A stretch of DNA of 64,000 nt, taken from the NCBI RefSeq assembly GCF_025716945.1, contig NZ_JAOVZT010000003.1, positions 335,898 to 399,897 of the forward strand, read 5' to 3'. A model generated the notes under the pieces. That model did not search any database and was not told the origin of the DNA. It saw nothing but the letters and a program-made list of their open reading frames with translations. This stretch comes from Geodermatophilus sp. YIM 151500. GTDB lineage: Bacteria; Actinomycetota; Actinomycetes; Mycobacteriales; Geodermatophilaceae. A program made the position numbers and the translations under genes. Below, in pieces: positions 52,806-61,074 of the stretch. The first letter of the stretch is position 1. Each line of letters starts with the position of its first letter.

Positions 52806-53468
52806 GTGACCGAGTACGTCGACGTGACGGTGCCGCTCGTCCCGGGGCGGGTGCCGCTCTACCCCGGCGACACCGACCTCGTCGTCCGGCGCGACCAGCG
52901 GCGGTCCCTCGGCGACCTGGCGAACGTGTCGTCGATGACCTGCTCGCTGCACTGCGGGACGCACGTCGACGCCCCGGTGCACTTCCTCGACGGACGGGAG
53001 GGCGTCGACGCCGTCCCCCTCGACGCGCTCGTCGGACCGGCGTGGGTGGCCGACGCGACCGGGGTGCGCGGGGACATCGACGCCGCGGCCTTGGAAGGCA
53101 TCGACGTCCCGGACGACGCGACCCGGGTGCTGTTCCGGACGACGAACTCGGCGCTGTGGGACGAGCCGGCGTTCGTCGAGGACTACGTGTCCCTCACCCC
53201 CGACGCGGCCGCGGCGCTGGTCCGCCGCGGCGTCCGGCTCGTCGGGATCGACTACCTGTCCGTCGCCTCCTACCGCGAGCCGGCGCCCACGCACGAGGTC
53301 CTGCTCGACGCCGGGGTGGTCGTCCTGGAGACGCTCGACCTCCGCGCCGCCGAGCCGGGCCGGTGGCAGCTCACGTGCCTGCCCCTGCGCATCCCGGGCG
53401 CCGACGGCGCACCGGCGCGGGCCGTGCTGAGCCGGCCGGCCGCGGCCGGCGGGGGGCCGAGCCGCTAG
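52806..53468 (+). CDS. Second cyclase-family amidohydrolase
   Basis: This is a 220-residue protein of the cyclase/kynurenine formamidase fold. The start is VDVTVPLVPGRVPLYPGD. The metal site is HCGTHVDAPVHF (near residue 50), followed by LFRTTNSALW and the C-terminal LVGIDYLSVA. It is shorter than, and different from, the cyclase at 46178. The GTG at 52806 sits 6 bases after TAGCGC, close to the leaderless pattern, and has no Shine-Dalgarno. It may form a unit with the next two genes on the strand, which follow at short gaps. The substrate is unknown. Confidence 0.85.
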   Translation: MTEYVDVTVPLVPGRVPLYPGDTDLVVRRDQRRSLGDLANVSSMTCSLHCGTHVDAPVHFLDGREGVDAVPLDALVGPAWVADATGVRGDIDAAALEGIDVPDDATRVLFRTTNSALWDEPAFVEDYVSLTPDAAAALVRRGVRLVGIDYLSVASYREPAPTHEVLLDAGVVVLETLDLRAAEPGRWQLTCLPLRIPGADGAPARAVLSRPAAAGGGPSR

Positions 53469-53528
53469 CGCCGGCCCCGGCGCCGAGAGCCGGGGACCGC
53501 GGACCGGCGCGTCGGGCAGACTCCGGGG

Positions 53529-54113
53529 GTGACCCCAGGCACCCCCATCAGCCGGTTCCCCGTGGCGCCCCGGGCGTCGCTGCCCGCCGACCTGGCCGAG
53601 CGGTACGACGCGGTCGAGGAGCGGGCCGGCTTCCTGCCCAACATCTTCGCCGCCCTGGCGTGGCGCCCCGACGAGGCCCGCGCCTTCTTCGCCCTGCACG
53701 ACGCGCTGATGGACAAGGACACCCCCGGCCTGTCGAAGGGCGACCGGGAGCTGGTCGTCGTGGCGACCAGCGGGGCGAACGGCTGCCTGTACTGCGTCGT
53801 CGCGCACGGGGCGGTCGCCCGCATCCGCACCCGCGACCCCCACCTCGCCGACGAGGTGGCCGTCGACTGGCGGAAGGCGCCGCTGAGCCCGCGGATGCAC
53901 GCCGTCCTGGAGGTGGCCACCCGGCTGGCCACCGACCCGGCCGCGGTCACCGCGGACGACCTCGCCCGGCTGACCGGGCACGGCCTCACCGAGGACGACG
54001 TCTGGGACGTCGGCGCCATCACCTCGCTGTTCGCGCTGTCGAACCGGCTGGCGCACTTCGCCGCGATCCGGCCGAACGCCGAGTTCTTCTCGATGGGGCG
54101 CGAGCCGCGGTGA
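53529..54113 (+). CDS. Carboxymuconolactone decarboxylase/AhpD-like peroxidase-related protein
   Basis: This is a 194-residue protein of the CMD/AhpD fold. The redox CxxC motif is GCLYCVVAHGAV (near residue 80) and the following helix is conserved. GFLPNIFAALAWRPD and GLTEDDVWDVGAITS match peroxidase-related members, which act as disulfide reductase partners or peroxidases. The GTG at 53529 has a CAGACT box 6 bases upstream, near the leaderless pattern. It lies between the cyclase and the endonuclease V-like gene, on the same strand as both. Confidence 0.87.
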   Translation: MTPGTPISRFPVAPRASLPADLAERYDAVEERAGFLPNIFAALAWRPDEARAFFALHDALMDKDTPGLSKGDRELVVVATSGANGCLYCVVAHGAVARIRTRDPHLADEVAVDWRKAPLSPRMHAVLEVATRLATDPAAVTADDLARLTGHGLTEDDVWDVGAITSLFALSNRLAHFAAIRPNAEFFSMGREPR

Positions 54114-54158
54114 GGCCGGCCGCGAGGCTCCGCACCGGCGCCGGGTGAGCCCTGCCCG

Positions 54159-54893
54159 GTGACCCCGGAGGCGCACCCCCGCGGAGCCGGCGCGCTCTGG
54201 TCGGCCGACCCCGCGGCCGCCCGGGCCGAACAGCGGCGGCTGGCCGCCCTCGCCCCGCCGACCTGGCAGCCCGGCCCGCCGCCGTGGACCGTGGCCGGGG
54301 TCGCGCTCACCGCCGGCCCGGCCGACCACGAGGGCCGGGACCCGGTGCGGGCGGCCGCGGTCCTGCTGCGGGGATCGGAGGTCCTGGCGACCCGGGTCGA
54401 GGAGGCCGTCGCCCCCGCGCCCTACGTCGCCGGGCTGCAGGGCGTGCGCGAAGGCCCGCTGCTCGCCGTCGCGGTGCGCGGCCTCGGACGGCGTCCCGAC
54501 GTGCTGCTCGTCGCGGCGGCGGGCCGCGACCACCCCCGGCGGGCCGGTCTGGCGCTGCAGCTCGGCGCGGTGCTCGACGTCCCCACCGTCGGCGTCACCG
54601 ACCGCCCGCTGGCGGCCCGCGGGCCCCAGCCCGGCCCGGGCCGGGGCAGCACCGCTCCCCTGTTGCTCGACGGCGCCGACGTCGCCCGCTGGGTGCGGAC
54701 GGCGACCGGCGTCCGCCCGGTGGTCGCCTCCGCCGCCTGGCGGACGACCGCCGGGGTCGCGGCCGCCGTCGTGCTCGCGACGAGCTCGGGCGCGCGCACG
54801 CCGGAGCCGCTGCGCGAGGCCCGGCGGCTCGCGCGCACGGCGGGCCACGGCACGGCGGGGCAGCGCGCGGCGGGTGCGCGGCTCACGCGCTGA
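54159..54893 (+). CDS. Endonuclease V homologue lacking catalytic residues
   Basis: This is a 244-residue protein with the endonuclease V layout: PYVAGLQGVREGP (residues 88-100), DVLLVAAAGRDHPRRAGLAL (from 114) and a C-terminal ARTPEPLREARRLA. Active enzymes have an Asp in G-V-D, an Asp in LLVDGHG and a His in SPGHR. Here these are A49 (AGVALTA), A119 and the W of SAAWR, so three of the four catalytic residues known from the Thermotoga enzyme are lost and only the Glu (E98) remains. The reading frame is intact. It is probably a pseudoenzyme that still binds deaminated DNA or RNA. The stop overlaps the convergent YjdF-type gene by 11 bases. Confidence 0.8.
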   Translation: MTPEAHPRGAGALWSADPAAARAEQRRLAALAPPTWQPGPPPWTVAGVALTAGPADHEGRDPVRAAAVLLRGSEVLATRVEEAVAPAPYVAGLQGVREGPLLAVAVRGLGRRPDVLLVAAAGRDHPRRAGLALQLGAVLDVPTVGVTDRPLAARGPQPGPGRGSTAPLLLDGADVARWVRTATGVRPVVASAAWRTTAGVAAAVVLATSSGARTPEPLREARRLARTAGHGTAGQRAAGARLTR

Positions 54894-55518
54894 CGTCCTC
54901 GCGGGTGTTCACGCCGGGGATCCGGCGCACCGAGCCCCAGCCGAAGCGGGCCCAGGCGACCAGCAGCGCCGCCCCGACCAGCGAGCCGAGCGTGTCGCGC
55001 ACCAGGTCACCGTTGGTGTCGTCGTTGTCCTCGGACAGCTCGGTGCCGAACCAGGCGTCGGAGCGCCACTCGTACACCTCCCACAGGGCGCCGATCGAGA
55101 TGCCCAGGGCCGCGGTGACGACCGCGATGCCGACGTAGTGCGGCAGGTGGGTCTCGTCGCGGGGGTCGGGCACGACCTCCGCCCGGGCGAGGGCGATGTA
55201 GACGACCGGCGCGGTGAGCATCGGGAGGGTGACGTGCACCAGGTCGTCGAAGCGGACGAACTGGTCGTACAGGCCGAAGGTCTCGCCGAAGCCCTGCAGC
55301 ACCATGGCCAGCGTCAGCGACAGGTCGTAGACGCGCGGCAGGTTCAGCAGCCGCGCGGCGAGGGTGACCGCACCGAGCAGGGCCAGCAGCGCCGCCGCCG
55401 ACGTCCGGCCGGCCACCGCGTACGCGACCGCACCGCCGAGCAGCAGCAGCCGCAGGACGTCGATGCCGTCGCGGACCACCGGCGTCCAGTCGCCGAGCAG
55501 CAGCGTGCGCGCGTCCAC
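54883..55518 (-). CDS. YjdF/DUF2238-type membrane protein
   Basis: This 211-residue protein has about five membrane segments (VLRLLLLGGAVAYAVAG, VHVTLPMLTAPVVYIAL, GIAVVTAALGISIGALWE) and the family signatures RFDDLVHVTLP, ALWEVYEWRSD and DTNGDLVRDTLGSL. The function is unknown in all species. The GTG at 55518 has TAGTCC 6 bases upstream on the minus strand, near the leaderless pattern. It lies 28 bases behind the flavin monooxygenase gene, so it may also be read as the third gene of that unit. Confidence 0.83.
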   Translation of the reverse strand: MDARTLLLGDWTPVVRDGIDVLRLLLLGGAVAYAVAGRTSAAALLALLGAVTLAARLLNLPRVYDLSLTLAMVLQGFGETFGLYDQFVRFDDLVHVTLPMLTAPVVYIALARAEVVPDPRDETHLPHYVGIAVVTAALGISIGALWEVYEWRSDAWFGTELSEDNDDTNGDLVRDTLGSLVGAALLVAWARFGWGSVRRIPGVNTREDVSA

Positions 55519-55546
55519 GCGCGCGGACTACCCGGCGTCGGCCTGC

Positions 55547-56812
55547 TCACCCGCCGGGCGGGACGTGCTCGGGCAGGACGCCGAGGCCGATGACCCGGGC
55601 CGGCACGCCCTGCAGGGCGGGACGGCGCTGCAGCACCTTCAGCAGCCCGGGGGTGCCGATGGGCTCGTCCCCGGCGAGCACCCGGGCGAGGAACCGCTGC
55701 TGGATGAGCCGCTGCACGGCCTGGGTGACCACGGTGGGCACCGTCCGGCGGCGCTGCACCCGGGCCAGCGCGCCGTCGGGCACCCGGCCGGTGCGCAGCG
55801 ACGGCGCGAGGATCCGGGCGGCCGCGGCGGCGTCCTGGACGGCGAGGTTGATGCCGACCCCGCCGATCGGCGACATCGCGTGCGCGGCGTCGCCGATGAG
55901 CAGCAGCCCGGGCAGCCACCACCGGCGCAGCCGGTCGACCCGCACCGACAGCACCTTCACGTCGTCCCAGGACCGGACCTCGGCGATGGACTCCTCCCGG
56001 CCGGGCAGCAGTCGGCCCAGGTCGGCGCGGAACGCCTCGATGCCGCGCTCCTGCAGCGCACCGAAGCCGCCCTTGGGCACCAGGTAGGCGGTCTGCACGT
56101 AGTCGCCCCGGTCGATGAGGACGAGCAGCCGTCCGCGGCTGAGCCGCCCGGCGCCGCCGAACGGCGGCCCGGCGGCGTCCGGCGACTTCCGCAGCCGGAA
56201 CCAGAGCACGTCCATCGGCGCGCCGAAGGCGCGCACGGCCAGGCCGGCCCGCTCCCGCAGCGTCGAGTGCCGCCCGTCGGTGGCCACGGTCAGCGGCGCC
56301 TCGACCCGCCCGGTCCGGCCGTCGGCCGTGACGTACCGGACGCCGGTGACCGTGCCGTCCCGCCGGAGGAGGTCCACCGCCTCGGCGCCCATGACGAGCC
56401 GGAATCCCGGGTACCGCGCGGCCTCCCGGGCGAGGAAGTCGAGGAAGTCCCACTGCGGCACCAGGGTCAGGAACCGGTACCTGCCGGGCAGCCGGCTGAA
56501 GTCGGCGACGGCGAACGTGCCTTCGTCGGTCGTCACCCCGATCCGCTCGACCTCCTGGTGCGGCAGCCCCAGGAAGGCCTCGGCGAGGCCGAGCTCGTCG
56601 AGCATCCGCAGGGTGGACGGGTGCACGGTGTCGCCGCGGAAGTCGCGGAAGAAGTCCGCGTGCTTCTCCAGGACGACGACGTCGACGCCCGCCCGGGCCA
56701 GCAGCAGGCCCAGCACCATGCCGGCCGGGCCGCCCCCGACGACGGCGCAGCCGGTTGCGACCACCTCCGCGCCGGCCTCGGCCGGCCGGGACGGCTCTCC
56801 TCCCGTGCTCAC
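55547..56812 (-). CDS. FAD-dependent aromatic-ring hydroxylase-type monooxygenase
   Basis: This is a 421-residue flavoprotein of the p-hydroxybenzoate hydroxylase fold. Motifs are GxGxxG in AVVGGGPAGMVLGL, the DG motif in VATDGRHSTLRERAG and the GD motif in LLIGDAAHAMSPIGGVG. FRGDTVHPSTLRMLDELG is shared with homologues that oxidise polyketide-like or aromatic compounds. The GTG at 56812 has GGAGGA 7 bases upstream. A much longer open frame that continues upstream is an artefact of base composition. It follows the EthD-like gene by 29 bases. The substrate is unknown. Confidence 0.87.
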   Translation of the reverse strand: MSTGGEPSRPAEAGAEVVATGCAVVGGGPAGMVLGLLLARAGVDVVVLEKHADFFRDFRGDTVHPSTLRMLDELGLAEAFLGLPHQEVERIGVTTDEGTFAVADFSRLPGRYRFLTLVPQWDFLDFLAREAARYPGFRLVMGAEAVDLLRRDGTVTGVRYVTADGRTGRVEAPLTVATDGRHSTLRERAGLAVRAFGAPMDVLWFRLRKSPDAAGPPFGGAGRLSRGRLLVLIDRGDYVQTAYLVPKGGFGALQERGIEAFRADLGRLLPGREESIAEVRSWDDVKVLSVRVDRLRRWWLPGLLLIGDAAHAMSPIGGVGINLAVQDAAAAARILAPSLRTGRVPDGALARVQRRRTVPTVVTQAVQRLIQQRFLARVLAGDEPIGTPGLLKVLQRRPALQGVPARVIGLGVLPEHVPPGG

Positions 56813-56841
56813 GAGCGGCTCCTCCGTGCCGTGGCGCGCCG

Positions 56842-57171
56842 TCAGCTCCCCGCCGGAACGCCCCGCTGGTGCGGTTCGGCGGCGAACATGGTGACCAGGT
56901 CCGCGCCGCCCCAGGACTGCAGATCCTCGCCGGCGGCGGCCCACTCCGGCGAGCGGAACGCCTGCTTCATCGCGTCGGTGGACTCGAAGACCAGCTCCGC
57001 GAGCAGGTGGTAGGCCGGGTGACCGACGTACTGGCGGGTCACCCGGTGCACCCGGTTCTCGACCAGCCCCGGCGTCTTCTCGATCAGCGGCACGTGCGTG
57101 CCGAAGTAGTGGCGTTCGAACTCGGCCGGGTCGTCGGGGGTCCGGTACAGGGCGAAGTAGCTGACGGTCAT
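56842..57171 (-). CDS. EthD-domain protein
   Basis: This 109-residue ferredoxin-like protein is of the EthD group (MTVSYFALYRTPDD, FGTHVPLIEKTPG, YHLLAELVFEST, MFAAEPHQRG). Relatives assist ether-degrading P450 systems or degrade small metabolites, often as partners of oxygenases. It is the first gene of a unit with a flavin monooxygenase and a YjdF-type membrane protein. The ATG at 57171 has TAACAA 6 bases upstream on the minus strand and no Shine-Dalgarno. Confidence 0.87.
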   Translation of the reverse strand: MTVSYFALYRTPDDPAEFERHYFGTHVPLIEKTPGLVENRVHRVTRQYVGHPAYHLLAELVFESTDAMKQAFRSPEWAAAGEDLQSWGGADLVTMFAAEPHQRGVPAGS

Positions 57172-57337
57172 GCCGGATTGTTACCGCCCCGGAGCCGGTC
57201 GGTGAACCTCGGTCGCCGGCGCGAGCGCGGCGCACGGTCGCCGGCGCGGGCGGGGTGCGCGGTCGCGGCGCCGTCGGTCCTCGCGCCGCCGCGGCCGCCG
57301 GTGGCAGGGTGGGCACCCCGACCCCGATGGGAGCACG

Positions 57338-58117
57338 ATGGCCTTCCGCAACCTCATGGCGCGCCTGGGCTCGGGCGGCGCCGGCGTCGACGCCGTCCTC
57401 GACTCGCCGGACACCACGCCCGGCGGCACCGTGACCGGCACCGTGCACGTCACCGGCGGCTCGGTGCCGCAGGAGGTCAACGAGATCCGCGTCGCCCTGG
57501 AGGCCACCGTCGAGGTGGAGAGCGGTGACCACTCCTGGCGGGAGGACGTCAGCTTCGGCACCACCGCCGTCGCCGGCAGCGGGCGGATCGAGCCCGGCGC
57601 GCGGCACGCCGTCCCGTTCCGCTTCGCCGTCCCGTGGCAGTGCCCGATCACCGCGATCGACGGGTGGCACCTGCGCGGCATGCGGATCGGCCTGGTGACC
57701 CGGATCGACATCCCCGGCTCGCTGGACGCCACCGACCTCGACCCGGTCACCGTGCTGCCGCTGCCGGTGCAGCGGAGCGTGCTGGTCGCCCTCGACTCCC
57801 TCGGCTTCGCGTTCCGGGGCGCCGACGTGGAGAAGGGCCGGCTGCACGGCAGCGACCTGCCCTTCTACCAGGAGGTGGAGTTTGCTCCGCCGCACTCGCT
57901 GCGCGGGCGGGTCAACGAGCTCGAGGTGACGTTCCTCGCCGATCCCCAGGGCGTCGAGGTCGTGCTCGAGGTCGACCGCCGCGGCGGGCTGCTCACCGAG
58001 GGCCGCGACGCGTTCGGGCGGCTGCGGTTGAGCCACCGCGACACCGACGTCCGCGCGGTCGCGGCGCAGCTCGACGCCGCCGTCCGGCAGCTCGGCGCCC
58101 GGCGCGGCTGGCTGTAG
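57338..58117 (+). CDS. Spo0M-like sporulation-control protein
   Basis: This 259-residue protein has the arrestin-like fold of Spo0M/SpoOM proteins. GTVHVTGGSVPQEVNEIRVAL, PFRFAVPWQCPITAIDG and a C-terminal four-strand part (GRVNELEVTFLADPQG, LSHRDTD) match the family. In Bacillus it affects sporulation and morphology, while in actinobacteria the role is unproven. The ATG at 57338 has a GGGAG ribosome site. It stands alone, divergent from the EthD unit and convergent with gamma-glutamyltranspeptidase. Confidence 0.85.
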   Translation: MAFRNLMARLGSGGAGVDAVLDSPDTTPGGTVTGTVHVTGGSVPQEVNEIRVALEATVEVESGDHSWREDVSFGTTAVAGSGRIEPGARHAVPFRFAVPWQCPITAIDGWHLRGMRIGLVTRIDIPGSLDATDLDPVTVLPLPVQRSVLVALDSLGFAFRGADVEKGRLHGSDLPFYQEVEFAPPHSLRGRVNELEVTFLADPQGVEVVLEVDRRGGLLTEGRDAFGRLRLSHRDTDVRAVAAQLDAAVRQLGARRGWL

Positions 58118-58194
58118 CCACGGCCTCGGGACGCCGGCCGGGGCGGGGCGGGCAGCGCCGGTGCGGCCTGGGGGCGCCGGCGCGGGCCGGCCGG

Positions 58195-60045
58195 TCAGCC
58201 CGCGTCGCCGATGTCGGGTGCGAGCCCGGCGGCGTCCGCCGCGGCACCGCCGACCTCCTCCACCACGCCGGCGCTGCCGCCGCCCCGGCGCTCGGGCTCC
58301 GCGGCGGCGAGCAGCAGCCCGTCCGGCAGGTACTCGATGCCGGTGGCGGCGCCGATCTCGGCCGTCTCGGTGAACACGTGGCCCAGCACGGCGAGCTCGG
58401 CGCCGTAGGCCGCGAGGAAGGCCGGCTCGGCGTTCACCGTCTCGGTGTTGCGCTGGGTGGCCCGCGGTGCGGCGATCGCCTCGACCAGGTCGAGGTCGCG
58501 GTCGATGCGGCCGACCAGCGTCTGCAGGACGGTGGTGATGATCGTGCTGCCGCCGGGTGAGCCGACGGCCAGCAGCGGCTCGCCGTCGTCCAGCACGATG
58601 GTCGGCGACATGCTGCTGCGCGGCCGCTTGCCCGGGGCGGGCAGGTTGGGCTCGGGTGCCGCCGGGTCCGCCGCCGCGAAGGTGAAATCGGTCAGCTCGT
58701 TGTTGAGGATGAAGCCGGCGTCCGGGACGGTGATGCCGCTGCCCCCGGTCTGCTCGATCGTCAGCGTGTAGCTGGCGATGTTGCCGTCGGCGTCGCCGAC
58801 GGTGAGGTGCGTCGTGGACGGCCCTTCGGCGCCGCCGTCCGCGGAGGCCGCCGCCGCACCCGGGCACGGCCCGTACTCCCCGTCCGGTACCCCGGCGTCC
58901 ACCGGCTTCGTCGCCGCCTTCCCCGGGTCGATCGCGCAGGCCCGCTCCGTGGCGAAGCCGTCGGACAGCAGCTCGCCCAGCGGCACCGGTGCGTAGGCGG
59001 GATCGCCCACGTACCGGTTGCGGTCGGCGAAGGCCACCGCGCTCGCCTCCAGGAAGTGGTGCAGCGCCGACACCTCGGAGACCGATCCCAGCGGGAACTG
59101 CTCGAGGACGTTCAACCCCTCGCCCACGGTCGACCCGCCGCTGGACGGCGGAGCCATGCCGTAGACCTGCAGCCCGCGGTAGTCGACCCGCGTCGGGGCG
59201 CGCAGCGGGGCGTCGTAGCGGGCGAGGTCGCCCTCCTCGAGCAGGCCCGGTCGCACCTCCTCCGCGCCGGCGGCCTCCGGCGGGTCCTGGACGGTCGCCA
59301 CGATCGCCTCGGCCAGCTCGCCGGTGTAGAACGACCCGACCCCCTCGGCGGCCAGCGTCCCGTAGGTGCGTGCCAGATCGGGGTTGCGGAACACCGAGCC
59401 GACCTCGGGCAGTGCGCCGCCCGGGAGGAACAGCTCGGCGGTCGGGGCGAAGCGGCGGAACTTCTCCTCGTTCTCGGCGGTCTGCTCCCGGAAGGTCTCG
59501 TCGACGACGAACCCCTCCTCGGCCAGCCGGATGCCGCCCGCCAACGCCTCGGCGAGCGAGAGGGTGCCGAACTCCTCCAGGGCGCGCACCCAGGTCAGCG
59601 GCGTGCCGGGTGTGCCCACCGACAGGCCGCTCTGGACCGCCTCGTCGAAGTCGAGCGGGTTGCCCTCGGCGTCGAGGAAGGCGTCGGCGCCCATCGCCAG
59701 CGGCGCGGTCTCCCGGCCTTCGATCGTGCTCACCTCGCCGGTCGCGGCGTCGAAGTGCACGAAGAAGCCGCCTCCGCCGACACCGGCGGAGTACGGCTCG
59801 GTCACGCCCAGAGCCGCGGCCGCGGCCACCGCGGCGTCGGCGGCGTTGCCGCCGGCCGCGAGCACCTCCAGGCCCACCCGCGTCGCGTCGGGGTCGACGG
59901 TGGCGACCGCGCCCCCGGTGCCCACCGCCAGCGGCACCTTCTCCGGCAGCGGCTCCGCGCCCGCCGGGGAGGCGGGGCCCGCGGCGGCGAGCAGGCCCGC
60001 GGTCAGGCCGACGACGGCCGGCAGCGCAGTCCTTCGACGCGGCAT
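58195..60045 (-). CDS. ggt: Gamma-glutamyltranspeptidase, exported
   Basis: This 616-residue N-terminal-nucleophile hydrolase has a signal peptide at residues 1-30 ending ASPAGA. The large subunit carries GTGGAVATVDP and GRETAPLAM. The autocleavage threonine is T411 in GPSTTHLTVGDADGN. The small subunit then has GSGITVPDAGFILNNELTDF and RPRSSMSPTIVLDDG. It should transfer or hydrolyse gamma-glutamyl groups outside the cell, possibly recycling thiol or polyglutamate substrates. ATG 60045 follows AGGAGG. It ends 77 bases from the convergent Spo0M gene. Confidence 0.93.
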   Translation of the reverse strand: MPRRRTALPAVVGLTAGLLAAAGPASPAGAEPLPEKVPLAVGTGGAVATVDPDATRVGLEVLAAGGNAADAAVAAAAALGVTEPYSAGVGGGGFFVHFDAATGEVSTIEGRETAPLAMGADAFLDAEGNPLDFDEAVQSGLSVGTPGTPLTWVRALEEFGTLSLAEALAGGIRLAEEGFVVDETFREQTAENEEKFRRFAPTAELFLPGGALPEVGSVFRNPDLARTYGTLAAEGVGSFYTGELAEAIVATVQDPPEAAGAEEVRPGLLEEGDLARYDAPLRAPTRVDYRGLQVYGMAPPSSGGSTVGEGLNVLEQFPLGSVSEVSALHHFLEASAVAFADRNRYVGDPAYAPVPLGELLSDGFATERACAIDPGKAATKPVDAGVPDGEYGPCPGAAAASADGGAEGPSTTHLTVGDADGNIASYTLTIEQTGGSGITVPDAGFILNNELTDFTFAAADPAAPEPNLPAPGKRPRSSMSPTIVLDDGEPLLAVGSPGGSTIITTVLQTLVGRIDRDLDLVEAIAAPRATQRNTETVNAEPAFLAAYGAELAVLGHVFTETAEIGAATGIEYLPDGLLLAAAEPERRGGGSAGVVEEVGGAAADAAGLAPDIGDAG

Positions 60046-60189
60046 GGGTGCCTCCTGAGGCGGTGCCGGCCCGGGCTGTCCATCGCACACCCGCCGACCG
60101 CTCCCCGCCACCGGGCGGTGCGCCCCGCGACCCACCCGGACGGGGTGGGTGGCCGGGCGGGTCCGCCGCCGGGCCGGGCGCGGAGCGGG

Positions 60190-60852
60190 TCAGCCGATGT
60201 CGACCCGCACGAAGTCGAGGAGGCCCGGGTACCAGTCGGTGCCGTCGCCCTTGCTGCCGATGTACACCGGCGAGGAGTTCTTGATCGATCCGAGCGCCAG
60301 GGACACCGACGTCGACTTGCCCGCGGCGCTCACCGTGACCCCCTTGGCGGTCTTCCGGCAGCTGACTTCCTGGAAGCCCCTGCCCGCCAGGTCGGCGCTG
60401 CCGTACACGTCGCCGGTCCGCCCCTCTCGGTCGCGGAAGCGGCAGGCGACGACGGCGCGCCCGGACGACGACCGGGTGATCTCCATCTTGTAGTAGCCGC
60501 CGCTCGTGTTGGTCACGCCCTTGCGGACGATGTCGAAGGTCTGGCCCACGCGGGGCACGCGGTCGAACTTGACCCTCGCGCTCAGCGTGATCGGGGCGGT
60601 CCCGGGGTCGAGGTTCGCCTTGTCCGGCACGGTCGCGTACGCGCCCCTGCCGCCGAAGTCGTAGGCACCGCCGGAGAGCCTGACGTTCGTCGTCTTCCCG
60701 TTGTTGTCGCCGCCGGCGCTGTCGGCCATCTTCGGCACCGCGTCCATGTTCCACAGCGCCACGACGGTCGAGGCCGCCTGCGCCGGTGCCGCCAGACCGG
60801 TGATCGCCGCCGTCGCCGCCGCGACAGCCCACAGCCGAACGCTTTTCCGCAT
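60190..60852 (-). CDS. Exported LamG/concanavalin A-like protein
   Basis: This 220-residue protein has a signal peptide (VAAATAAITGLAAPAQA, cleavage near residue 26). It is followed by one jelly-roll domain resembling LamG (VVALWNMDAVPKMADSAGG, YDFGGRGAYATVPDK, LSARVKFD, GYYKMEIT, YIGSKGDGTDWYPGLLDFVRV). It is most likely a sugar- or surface-binding protein with no catalytic domain. ATG 60852 has GGCGGAG upstream. It precedes ggt on the same strand by 144 bases. Confidence 0.83.
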   Translation of the reverse strand: MRKSVRLWAVAAATAAITGLAAPAQAASTVVALWNMDAVPKMADSAGGDNNGKTTNVRLSGGAYDFGGRGAYATVPDKANLDPGTAPITLSARVKFDRVPRVGQTFDIVRKGVTNTSGGYYKMEITRSSSGRAVVACRFRDREGRTGDVYGSADLAGRGFQEVSCRKTAKGVTVSAAGKSTSVSLALGSIKNSSPVYIGSKGDGTDWYPGLLDFVRVDIG

Positions 60853-60892
60853 GCCAACTCCGCCCCGTCATGTCGGATGAGAACCGGCGGGG

Positions 60893-60907
60893 ACCGTACC
60901 TGCAGGT
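60893..60907 (-). promoter_or_regulatory. Candidate -10 and palindrome upstream of the LamG-like gene
   Basis: On the minus strand, TACGGT (complement of 60893-60898) lies about 40 bases before the start. Overlapping it by one base is a 10-base perfect palindrome, ACCTGCAGGT (60898-60907). It is a plausible regulator site shared with the divergent DUF3500 gene. Confidence 0.4.
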
Positions 60908-61060
60908 GAGCGACGATGGGAGGCCCGCTGACCTGGCGACTCCAGGTATCGCGCATATCACGCCATCGGGTACCAGCAGGTTGCCGACTCCTGCAGCCGG
61001 TGGTAAGGGAACCGGAGCCGCCCGGCGGCCCGGGCCATCGCGGTCGCGGTCGGGCCGCCG

Positions 61061-61066
61061 TACGGT
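61061..61066 (+). promoter_or_regulatory. Leaderless-type -10 box (TACGGT) of the DUF3500 gene
   Basis: TACGGT ends 8 bases before the ATG at 61075. No Shine-Dalgarno is present. This decides the start over the longer in-frame reading from 60916. Confidence 0.5.
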
Positions 61067-61074
61067 CCTGCGCC

